Origin: Sulfurimonas sp.
GTDB lineage: Bacteria; Campylobacterota; Campylobacteria; Campylobacterales; Sulfurimonadaceae
DNA: 32,818 nt
Direction: 5' to 3'
Assembly: GCA_026988245.1 (NCBI GenBank)
Contig: JALSLR010000101.1
Location: 1-32,818, forward strand
Part shown: positions 23,866 through 30,972 of the stretch, piece after piece
Layout of the letters: every line of letters begins with the position of its first letter
Numbering within the stretch: position 1 is the stretch's first letter
Notes under the pieces: generated by a model
The model's input: the letters and a program-made list of their open reading frames with translations, nothing else
What the model was told of the DNA's origin: nothing
Database searches by the model: none
Translations under genes and position numbers: made by a program

Positions 23866-24337
23866 ATTCCATCTCCTTTTCATTAAGTAGAGTTTGCATT
23901 AAAGATTCACTTGCATCCATTCCTCCATGTTTTTCAGCTTCAAGTAACTTTTTATAGAGGGGTTTGACAATCTCTAAAGCTTCTTTCGATGGTTTTCTTC
24001 TTGCTGAATGGTATCCTATAATTTTGGAGTTAAAATAGGAGGGTGTTATATTTGCAAATACCCAGTAGAAAGAACCATCGCTAGTGATATTTTTAACATA
24101 GGCATGTATCTCTTGTCCATTTTGAAGGTATTGCCAAAGCATCTTAAAGATGATTCGTGGCATATCAGGATGACGATTGATGTTGTGTGGTTGACCAATA
24201 AGGTCTTTTTCTTTGATATTGACTGCTTTCATAAAATCACGGTTTACGTAGGTGATTTTCCCTTTTAAGTCTGTTTTTGAAATGAGAAGAGTATGCGCAT
24301 CAAAATTGACTTCATTATTATTTGCAACTATCTTCAA
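23840..24337 (-). CDS. CetB-like PAS-domain energy-taxis sensor
   Basis: A 165-residue single-PAS protein, the same length as Campylobacter CetB as I recall it. [37 protein letters not shown] and [13 protein letters not shown] are the hallmarks of Aer-type FAD-binding PAS domains. It probably senses redox state and signals to the membrane receptor encoded directly downstream. It starts with TTG at 24335-24337, behind AAGGA. Its end overlaps the receptor gene by 26 bases in another frame and also supplies that gene's ribosome-binding site, so the two are translationally coupled. The gene order PAS then receptor is the reverse of that recalled for Campylobacter jejuni. Confidence 0.85.
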   Translation of the reverse strand: MKIVANNNEVNFDAHTLLISKTDLKGKITYVNRDFMKAVNIKEKDLIGQPHNINRHPDMPRIIFKMLWQYLQNGQEIHAYVKNITSDGSFYWVFANITPSYFNSKIIGYHSARRKPSKEALEIVKPLYKKLLEAEKHGGMDASESLMQTLLNEKEMEYEEFILSF

Positions 24338-24410
24338 TGAGTTTTCCTTTTTAATTATTTATGAAAGTATTATACATAAAAAACGGAGGAAAATACTTAT
24401 ATATTTTTGT

Positions 24411-24422
24411 TATAATCTTTTT
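24411..24422 (+). promoter_or_regulatory. -10 box six bases before a start codon (probable leaderless promoter)
   Basis: TATAAT at 24411-24416 is followed by exactly six bases and then ATG at 24423. With normal spacing the transcription start would be the A of the start codon, and no Shine-Dalgarno sequence fits in the remaining space. Confidence 0.65.
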
Positions 24423-25586
24423 ATGAATATAGACAGGTATAAAAACAAAACTATTTTACTTTTTGGTCAACCTCGTGCTTTTAATAAAGAGGAGTTTGAG
24501 TCCCAACTTCAAGTACATCAAATAAATATTGTGTACGAATTTCAAGAGAGTGTAAGCCTTGTTATAGATGGAAAGATGATGACGCCTTATGAGGAGATAG
24601 AGAGTGAAAAAATATATAATTTAAATAAATATGACTTTGTTGAGATAGATATATTTGAAAGTGCCTTAGCATCATGCTTAGATGAAGATACCCTACTTAT
24701 GAGTTTAAAACTAAGTGCAGATAAGGCACGACTAAAAACCTTTATACAAAATGGCAAGATAAGTGATATATTATTTTTTAAAGTCCTCAAAATGTATAAC
24801 TGGGGCGATGACGATTTCTTTGAAAATGATGATAACCGCGATGTTAGTTCAGCCTTTATACTAAGATTTTACGAAAACATAGAGAGAAATCATAATGTTC
24901 AGTATGCAACTACAGGTTTTGTACACCTCATAAAACAAAGTAAAAACGCAGCACTCTTAGATGTTATACTCTCTTTAAAACCCATAAAGCATAACCCGAA
25001 AATGAAGATGCAACTTGCTCAAAATGAATTTAGCTCTAGTAAAATACAAGCTAAACTAAAACAAGATGAGAACTATGAAGTCAAACAAGCACTTTGTTTT
25101 AATGCAAACCTTGATATAAAAATAATAAAAGAGTTTTTAAAAGATGAAAAATTAGGTGCAAATATAGCCAAAAATATAAAATTAAATGAAGAGTTGTTTA
25201 CGCTTCTAAGTACACAAAAAACAGCCTTAGCCTTAAATGAAAGCTTGAGTTTAGATATGCAAGAGCAGTTGCTAAACTTGAAAAACAAAGATGTTGATTA
25301 TGCCTTGTCTTTAAATGAAAACATAAGTAGTAAAACTTTAAAAATCTTACTTAAACTCCAAGATGAAAACATTAAAACAGCCCTTTATGAGAACAAACAA
25401 ATGCCAAAAGAGTTTTTACAAGAGGCATACGATAACAATCTGTATGTTGAACAACTTGCAAAAAATGAAAACACATCTATAGAGATTTTATACCAACTTC
25501 ATTTAGATAGCAGATATGAGCGTTTTGTAAAACAAAATGAAAGTTTTGCCAAAAACATTCAACAACACAATATAGGATGGCTTTAA
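24423..25586 (+). CDS. Repeat protein with LRV-like helical repeats and possible N-terminal BRCT-like domain
   Basis: A 387-residue cytoplasmic protein, first in an operon with MoxR and VWA genes. From about residue 195 to the end it consists of 22-26-residue helical repeats with a pattern like VxxALxxNxxLxxxxLxxLL (for example ALALNESLSLDMQEQLL, YALSLNENISSKTLKILL, LAKNENTSIEILYQL). This resembles leucine-rich-repeat-variant arrays, a protein-binding scaffold. The first 60 residues (NKTILLFGQPRAFNKEEFESQL...) could be a BRCT-like fold, which is only a guess. The true start is the ATG at 24423; the open frame extends upstream to 24252 but runs into the divergent PAS gene. It overlaps the MoxR gene by one base (TAATG). 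Function unknown; probably an adaptor for the ATPase. Confidence 0.75.
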   Translation: MNIDRYKNKTILLFGQPRAFNKEEFESQLQVHQINIVYEFQESVSLVIDGKMMTPYEEIESEKIYNLNKYDFVEIDIFESALASCLDEDTLLMSLKLSADKARLKTFIQNGKISDILFFKVLKMYNWGDDDFFENDDNRDVSSAFILRFYENIERNHNVQYATTGFVHLIKQSKNAALLDVILSLKPIKHNPKMKMQLAQNEFSSSKIQAKLKQDENYEVKQALCFNANLDIKIIKEFLKDEKLGANIAKNIKLNEELFTLLSTQKTALALNESLSLDMQEQLLNLKNKDVDYALSLNENISSKTLKILLKLQDENIKTALYENKQMPKEFLQEAYDNNLYVEQLAKNENTSIEILYQLHLDSRYERFVKQNESFAKNIQQHNIGWL

Positions 25587-26575
25587 TGAAAGCAAAAAAT
25601 TTAACAAAAATTATAAATAAAATGTCCGAAGAAAAAATACCAACTTTCATCTGGGGTGCTCCTGGTGTTGGAAAAAGCTCCATAGTAAAACAAGTCGCTC
25701 TTAAAAAAAACATAGGTTTTATAGATTTGCGTTTAGCTTTGATGGACCCAACTGACTTAAAAGGTATACCCTTTTATGATGCTAAGGAGCATTCTGCACT
25801 TTGGGCACCTCCCGCTTTTTTGCCTCGTGATGGAGAGGGGATACTCTTTTTAGATGAGCTAAACTCTGCGGCACCATCTGTGCAAGCTTCAGCATACCAG
25901 CTTATACTTGACCGCCAAGTTGGGGAGTATAAACTACCAGATGGCTGGAGCATCATAGCGGCTGGAAATCGTGAGAGTGATAGGGGAGTGACTTATAAAA
26001 TGCCATCCCCTCTTGCAAATAGATTTGTCCATTTTGAGTTAGAAGTGAGTGTAGAGGACTGGAAAGTTTGGGCATATGAGCATGAAGTTTGTGAGTCAAT
26101 CATAGCTTATATCTCTTACAAAGAGGAGCATCTTTTTACTTTTGATGCTAAGAGGGATGCTAAGAGTTTTGCAACACCAAGAAGCTGGGAATATGTAGAT
26201 AAAATACTAAAAGCTGAGATAGACCAAGAGCTGATTTTAGAGTCTATAAGTGGGGCAGTTGGAAGAGAGGTTGCGGTTGGATTTTTGAGTTTTTTTAAAG
26301 TTATGTACAAGTTTCCAGATCTAAAACAAATAGTAAATACAGGCAAGGGCGAATACTCTGGTGAGATAGATGTTCTTTTTGCATTAAGTTCCGCTCTTGT
26401 TAGTAGTGTTTTAAAAGATGAAAACCGTTTGGATAATGTTTTAACATATACTCTTGGACTAAAGAGTGAGTTTGCAGTGCTTATAGTCAAAGACTTACAA
26501 AAAAATGGCTTCACTATGGAGAAGTCAAAAATATTTAAAGAGTGGGTTAAAAAATTCTCTTACCTTTTAGAGTAG
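25586..26575 (+). CDS. MoxR-family AAA+ ATPase
   Basis: A 329-residue AAA+ ATPase. Walker A is GAPGVGKSS (residues 24-32) and Walker B ILFLDELN (Asp90, Glu91). Sensor 1 lies in IIAAGNRESD, and an arginine-finger region is seen at PSPLANRFVHFEL. The start at 25586 overlaps the previous stop (TAATG), with GGATGG as ribosome-binding site; an ATG three codons earlier has none. MoxR ATPases act with VWA proteins as chaperones for metal insertion or complex assembly, and the VWA gene follows three bases later. The substrate is not evident from the sequence. Confidence 0.93.
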   Translation: MKAKNLTKIINKMSEEKIPTFIWGAPGVGKSSIVKQVALKKNIGFIDLRLALMDPTDLKGIPFYDAKEHSALWAPPAFLPRDGEGILFLDELNSAAPSVQASAYQLILDRQVGEYKLPDGWSIIAAGNRESDRGVTYKMPSPLANRFVHFELEVSVEDWKVWAYEHEVCESIIAYISYKEEHLFTFDAKRDAKSFATPRSWEYVDKILKAEIDQELILESISGAVGREVAVGFLSFFKVMYKFPDLKQIVNTGKGEYSGEIDVLFALSSALVSSVLKDENRLDNVLTYTLGLKSEFAVLIVKDLQKNGFTMEKSKIFKEWVKKFSYLLE

Positions 26576-26578
26576 TAT

Positions 26579-27811
26579 ATGATGCTAAGAGATGAAAAAA
26601 TATCGCGTGCAAAAGCTAAACTTTTAGCAGATTATCCCTTTTTTGGTACCTTAGCATCAAGGCTTGAGGTGGTGTTAAATGACGATATACAAGCATTTAC
26701 AAGTGACGGTATTAAGCTTGAATATAACAGTGACTTTTTAGATGAGGTAAGCGTAGAAGAGTTAGAATTTGTTTTTGCAAATGGCGCTATGCATGCATCT
26801 TTGGAATATGAATCTCGTCAAAATAACCGAAGTAATTGGCTTTGGCAACTCTCACGAGATTATGCTATAAACGATATGTTAGTTGAGAATGGTTTAGAGC
26901 GTCCATGGCAGGCTAACTACTCTGAGCGTTTTAGTGGACTCTATGCTGAGGAGATATATGCCGAGCTTCAAGCAGATATCATCCGTGATGCCGATGAGTT
27001 ACCACCCGAAGATGGAGATGATGCACAGAGTGAAGATAATGTAGATTCCCGGGTCAAGCCCGAGAATGACGAGAAAGTCAAGCCCGAGAATGACGAGAAA
27101 GTCAAGCCCGAGAATGACGAGAAAGTCAAGCCCGAGAATGACGAGAAAGTCAATCCAGTGAATGACGAGAAAGTCAAGCCTGAGGACGACCACTCCGTCA
27201 TTCTCAGCTTGACTGGGAATCTCAACGAACAACTTTTTGAAGAGTTCACAAAATCTACCCTAGAAAAAGAGGAAAAAAATGCTGAACTACCAGCATCATT
27301 AGAGAGATTTTTCAACATAGACTTTTCTAGTAAATATGATTGGCGAGAGGAGCTTAGGGATGCGATAGACAGATTTGCAAAAGATGATTATAAGCAGATG
27401 CCACCTAATAAAAAGTTTTTATCACAGGGGATATATCTACCCTCAACTACCAGTGAGACATTTCATCTTGTTATAGCCATAGATAGTTCTGGTTCTGTTG
27501 ATGATGAACTTTTAGATGAGTTTTTATCTGAGATAAATGCCTTGATGCTAAGTATACCCAAGTATCAGATTGAGATCTTAGTATGTGATTATAAAATTCG
27601 TCTTCATAAAGTTTTTTATAGTGGTGAGCCTTTAGATATAGAGATTATTGGTGGTGGTACTACGGACTTTAGACCTGTTTTTGAGTTTATAGAGGAAAAC
27701 TTTTTTGATATAAAATTACTTGTATATTTTACAGACTTAGATGGTATCTATCCAAAAGAGATGCCAAACTTTGATGTGAAGTGGATAAGCCCTTACTCAA
27801 ACACTATCTGA
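26579..27811 (+). CDS. VWA-domain protein (DUF2201 type), partner of MoxR, with in-frame repeat insertion
   Basis: A 410-residue protein. The N-terminal part (about 1-140) resembles the DUF2201 metallopeptidase-like domain: ANGAMHASLEYESRQNNR...RDYAIND. The usual HExxH is degenerate (ANGAMH), so it is probably not a protease. The C-terminal VWA domain has the metal-site motif DSSGS near residue 302 and GGGTTDF. Between them, residues 159-216 are made by a palindromic repeat element that encodes six 8-residue units (VKPENDEK four times, then two diverged). The frame survives because each unit is 24 bp. Start ATG is 26579 (or 26582), three bases after the MoxR stop. Its last 19 bases overlap the convergent response-regulator gene. 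Confidence 0.88.
   Translation: MMLRDEKISRAKAKLLADYPFFGTLASRLEVVLNDDIQAFTSDGIKLEYNSDFLDEVSVEELEFVFANGAMHASLEYESRQNNRSNWLWQLSRDYAINDMLVENGLERPWQANYSERFSGLYAEEIYAELQADIIRDADELPPEDGDDAQSEDNVDSRVKPENDEKVKPENDEKVKPENDEKVKPENDEKVNPVNDEKVKPEDDHSVILSLTGNLNEQLFEEFTKSTLEKEEKNAELPASLERFFNIDFSSKYDWREELRDAIDRFAKDDYKQMPPNKKFLSQGIYLPSTTSETFHLVIAIDSSGSVDDELLDEFLSEINALMLSIPKYQIEILVCDYKIRLHKVFYSGEPLDIEIIGGGTTDFRPVFEFIEENFFDIKLLVYFTDLDGIYPKEMPNFDVKWISPYSNTI
27041..27226. repeat. In-frame copy of the GTAGATTC palindromic repeat with six 24-bp tandem units
   Basis: The left end GTAGATTCCCGGGTCAAGCC (from 27041) runs into GAATGACG. 24-bp units start at 27053, 27077, 27101, 27125, 27149 and 27173. The right end CGTCATTCTCAGC...GGGAATCTCAAC (27196-27226) is the inverted counterpart of the left end. 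The first four units are identical. The family is the same as at 16944-17115, but here it lies inside a coding region and keeps the frame. Confidence 0.88.
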
Positions 27812-28983
27812 TTTCCACCATTACCCTTGGCTTTATAGAGCATCATATCTGCTTGAGCCAGTGTTCCATCTATCCCCTCTGCTTCATCTTCATAAAGTGC
27901 TGCACCTATAGAGATGCTATAGCCCGAAGTTGCAGACTCTTGAAGTAGTGCCTCGCAAAGTGCTTGTGTCTCATCTCTTGAGGTATCCTTGAGCGCTATG
28001 CAAAATTCATCTAGTTCAAACAAAGCTATGAGGTGTTTTCTATGAATAGTAGTTCGAATAATTTCAGATATTTCAACAATTTCATTTTCTGTAGCATCTT
28101 GTTTATCTATACCTAGTATGACGATGCTAAAGAGCTCGTTATTTGAGATTGTCTCTGCTAGATGACTTGCTATGTTTTTGTAAAAGTATTTTTTATTGTA
28201 AAGACCAGTTAAAAAGTCACGGTCAGAATTCTTAATAGTATTGATATTTTCTATAGCTTCAAGGGCATTGTTGACACGGCAAGAAAATTCTTCATTGGAA
28301 AATGGTTTTTTGATGTAGTCATTTGCACCATTTTTTAAAAAAAGTGAGTTTATTTCTGAGTCCTCATTAGAGGATATAGCTATGATGCTAAGGGCAGTTT
28401 TTTTTCTTGTTTTTCTTATCTCTAGCGTGAGTTCCATTCCATCCATAACAGGCATATTATAATCAGTAAGCACGAGTGAGATATCTGGATGTGTCTGCAA
28501 CATCCCTAAGGCTTCTTCCCCGTGTGCTACCGTATAAACGTTAATAAAAAGATTTTCAAGCATCATTTGCATCTGTTTACGAAAGACCATAGAGTCATCT
28601 ACAACAAGAACCTTATGCTTTTTGTTTTGTTGGAGTCTTCTTATGGTTGCAATGATGTGACTGACATCATTTTGTCCATTTTTGATGACATAGTCAATAA
28701 CTTTTTTATCAAGCATCTTTTTACGAAACTCTTTATCTGCATTTGAGGTAAGGATGATGATACGTGCATTTTTTTCTAAAAGATACTCAACAACCTCTCC
28801 ATTTGGTGCATCTGGAAGGTTTAAGTCAGTGACAACTATGAAATGTTGGTACATTTTTAAAAAAAGCTTTGCTTCACTAAGTTTATACGCTACATCAACT
28901 TCACAGCCAAGTTTTATAGAAAGCTTGTTTACTAATGCGTTTGCTAAAGTTTTATTGTCTTCTATGACTAAAATTCTATTCAT
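27793..28983 (-). CDS. Response regulator with two receiver domains and a degenerate GGDEF domain
   Basis: A 396-residue protein. Receiver 1 (about 1-118) has Asp53 in VVTDLNLPD as phosphate acceptor. Receiver 2 (about 122-240) has Asp174 in VLTDYNMPVMDG, with acidic pocket VVDDS and a KKPF lysine motif. The GGDEF domain (about 255-396) starts DFLTGLYNKKYFYKN, but its signature is ELDEF (323-327) instead of GGDEF, and no RxxD inhibitory site is visible. It is therefore probably not an active diguanylate cyclase. AAAAGG precedes the start. Its 3' end overlaps the convergent VWA gene by 19 bases, and its promoter overlaps that of the divergent helicase gene. No histidine kinase is adjacent. Confidence 0.88.
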   Translation of the reverse strand: MNRILVIEDNKTLANALVNKLSIKLGCEVDVAYKLSEAKLFLKMYQHFIVVTDLNLPDAPNGEVVEYLLEKNARIIILTSNADKEFRKKMLDKKVIDYVIKNGQNDVSHIIATIRRLQQNKKHKVLVVDDSMVFRKQMQMMLENLFINVYTVAHGEEALGMLQTHPDISLVLTDYNMPVMDGMELTLEIRKTRKKTALSIIAISSNEDSEINSLFLKNGANDYIKKPFSNEEFSCRVNNALEAIENINTIKNSDRDFLTGLYNKKYFYKNIASHLAETISNNELFSIVILGIDKQDATENEIVEISEIIRTTIHRKHLIALFELDEFCIALKDTSRDETQALCEALLQESATSGYSISIGAALYEDEAEGIDGTLAQADMMLYKAKGNGGNQIVFE

Positions 28984-29010
28984 TTTTTTGCCTTTTGTAT
29001 CTGCTATTTT

Positions 29011-29024
29011 AGTATAATATTTTT
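29011..29024. promoter_or_regulatory. Overlapping divergent -10 boxes; leaderless-type promoter of the helicase gene
   Basis: On the plus strand TATAAT (29013-29018) lies exactly six bases before the helicase ATG at 29025, the geometry of a leaderless transcript. On the minus strand TATACT (complement of 29011-29016) lies about 27 bases before the start of the response-regulator gene. The two boxes share four bases, so the two polymerases would compete. Confidence 0.6.
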
Positions 29025-30281
29025 ATGGATATATTAAATAGTGTAATTTGTAACTTAAAAGAGAAGAAAAATGTTTTTTTAACAGGTGGCGCTGGTGTTG
29101 GTAAAACCACAATAACCCGCGAAGTTATACGTTCCTTTATGGATGATGCTAAGAAAGTTGCAAAGTTAGCATCAACTGGTATGGCTGCTACGCTCATAGA
29201 TGGTCAAACACTTCATAGTTTTTTGGACTTAGGTATCTGTGACTCTATAGAAGCATTAGAGCGTGATGCTAAGTATGAAGCAAAGAAAAAAACTAAAAAA
29301 CTCATAGCACAGATGGATTTGATAGTTATAGATGAGATATCTATGGTGAGTGATGCCTTATTTGAGATGATAGAATTGCGTTTATCTCAGGCTGATTTTC
29401 AGGGTGTCATCTTAGTTGTAGGTGATTTTTTGCAGTTACCACCAGTAGTGCGTGGGGGAGGGGAGGTTCGTTTTGCTTTTGAAGCTAAGGCATGGGAGAG
29501 ATTTGCTTTTATAAAACAAGAACTTACGCACATATATAGAACGGATGATGTTCGCTTTATAAAACTACTTGGTGAAGTTAGACGTGGTTTTGTAGATGAA
29601 AATGTCCATAACCACCTCAATGAGTTTATAAAACCCTTACCAGAGGACTTGAGTGAATTTACCTATCTTTTTGGAAAAAATATCTCAGCATCACAACATA
29701 ACAAAGCACAGTTGGATTTTGTTGAGGGTGATTTGTTTGTCAAAGAAGCGCAGGTTATAAAGCACCTGAAAACTTCTAAAGATAGTGAGATAGAGCGTTT
29801 TATGAATGATGCTAGGATAGATAAGGTTTTAGAGTTAAAGATAGGGGTACCTGTTCTTTTTACAAGAAATTCATGGAACTATTTTAATGGGGAGAGAGGG
29901 AAGGTGGTCAATGTAGATGCAACTTACATCTATGTGCAAAAGAGTGATGGTGTCATCATAAAACTAGACTCAGTTGCACAAAGTAAAAGTGTATGGAAAC
30001 AAAAAACGATAAATAAAAAGCAAGAGATGGTGGAAGATGAAATTTTTAGTGTTTATCAATACCCCATAAAGTTAGCGTATGCGATAACTATACATAAATC
30101 ACAAGGGATGTCGATAGAGGATTTGATAATTCAGACAAATGAGATATTTGCCCCAAGTCAATTTTATGTAGCCTTGTCTCGAAGTTCAAAGCCATCACGA
30201 TTAACGCTTATAGCACCATCAAGACAATGGCACAGCATTGTCTATGTTGATGCTAAGGCTTTAGCTTTTGTAGCGGACTAA
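29025..30281 (+). CDS. Pif1/RecD-like superfamily 1B DNA helicase
   Basis: A 418-residue helicase. Walker A is GGAGVGKTT (21-29), followed by TGMAATLIDGQTLHSFL (motif Ia region). Walker B is DEIS (103-106), motif III GDFLQLPP (133-140), motif V TIHKSQGMS and motif VI FYVALSRSS near the end. This is the Pif1-like set of SF1B, 5'-to-3' helicases that unwind DNA structures and displaced strands. No extra N-terminal domain is present, so it is a minimal core enzyme. The ATG lies six bases after a TATAAT, without a Shine-Dalgarno. It ends overlapping the convergent peroxiredoxin gene by four bases. A RecD2-like assignment is the alternative. Confidence 0.9.
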   Translation: MDILNSVICNLKEKKNVFLTGGAGVGKTTITREVIRSFMDDAKKVAKLASTGMAATLIDGQTLHSFLDLGICDSIEALERDAKYEAKKKTKKLIAQMDLIVIDEISMVSDALFEMIELRLSQADFQGVILVVGDFLQLPPVVRGGGEVRFAFEAKAWERFAFIKQELTHIYRTDDVRFIKLLGEVRRGFVDENVHNHLNEFIKPLPEDLSEFTYLFGKNISASQHNKAQLDFVEGDLFVKEAQVIKHLKTSKDSEIERFMNDARIDKVLELKIGVPVLFTRNSWNYFNGERGKVVNVDATYIYVQKSDGVIIKLDSVAQSKSVWKQKTINKKQEMVEDEIFSVYQYPIKLAYAITIHKSQGMSIEDLIIQTNEIFAPSQFYVALSRSSKPSRLTLIAPSRQWHSIVYVDAKALAFVAD

Positions 30282-30874
30282 AGTTCTTTTTCGTGTTTTG
30301 CTAAGTACTCAGCTACACCTTCGGTATCAGCCTTCATACCTTCATCGCCTTTAACCCAACCAGCTGGACATACTTCACCAAACTCGTTAGTAAAAAGCAT
30401 AGTATCAACCATACGGATCATCTCATCAATGTTTCTTCCAAGTGGTAAGTCGTTGATAACTGCGTGACGGATAGTACCATCAGCGTCTATTAAAAATGAA
30501 CCACGTAAAGCAACTCCACCATCAAGTAAAACATCATAAGCACGAGAGATATCTTTTGTAAGGTCAGCTACTAGAGGCATATTTACACGACCGATTCCAC
30601 CCTCAGCTACTGGAGTCTCTCTCCATGCAAAGTGAGAAAACTGGCTGTCTACAGATACACCGATAACATTGATACCTCTTTCTTTGAAGTCTGCCACTCT
30701 ATGAGAAAAAGCGATGATTTCTGATGGACATACAAATGTAAAGTCAAGTGGATAAAAGAATAATACTGTACCTTTTTCACCATAGTTCTCGCTAAGTTTA
30801 AAATCTTCTACGATAGAGCCATCTGCTAACACTGTTGTTGCTGTAAAGTCTGGAGCTTGTTTTGTTACTAACAT
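30278..30874 (-). CDS. Typical 2-Cys peroxiredoxin (AhpC/TSA family)
   Basis: A 198-residue cytoplasmic peroxidase that reduces hydrogen peroxide and organic peroxides. The peroxidatic Cys49 lies in PLDFTFVCPSE and the resolving Cys169 in GEVCPAGW. The GGIG motif of the over-oxidation-sensitive class is present, but the usual YF motif at the C-terminus is not (the end is YLAKHEKEL). The length and both cysteines match epsilonproteobacterial AhpC/TsaA, which use thioredoxin rather than AhpF. AAGGAAAT precedes the ATG. A TATAAC on the minus strand (complement of 30891-30896) may be its -10 box. It is monocistronic, between a convergent helicase gene and the GGDEF gene upstream. Confidence 0.93.
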   Translation of the reverse strand: MLVTKQAPDFTATTVLADGSIVEDFKLSENYGEKGTVLFFYPLDFTFVCPSEIIAFSHRVADFKERGINVIGVSVDSQFSHFAWRETPVAEGGIGRVNMPLVADLTKDISRAYDVLLDGGVALRGSFLIDADGTIRHAVINDLPLGRNIDEMIRMVDTMLFTNEFGEVCPAGWVKGDEGMKADTEGVAEYLAKHEKEL

Positions 30875-30972
30875 ATAATTTCCTTATGTTGTTATAATTT
30901 TAAGATGTGTAATTTTAACCAAATTGTATTAACAATTATTGAATCTTTTTAATAATCCATATCATTAAAGTT

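Noticed and set aside
23840..23883. Possible frameshift splitting a single Aer-like receptor gene
   Set aside because: The second gene has its own good ribosome-binding site and start. The PAS protein has the size of Campylobacter CetB, and a two-gene receptor is the known arrangement in this group.
24252..24422. N-terminal extension of the helical-repeat protein
   Set aside because: It would overlap the divergent PAS gene and its start region. The ATG at 24423 sits at a promoter with leaderless geometry, and the extension is not repeat-like.
27053..27196. Possible CRISPR array (six regular repeats)
   Set aside because: The 24-bp units are contiguous with no spacers and remain in frame with the VWA gene.
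26968..27318. Minus-strand open frames encoding repeats such as FSSFSGLT and LDFLVILG
   Set aside because: They are shadows of the 24-bp tandem repeat inside the VWA gene, without a plausible start site or coding context.
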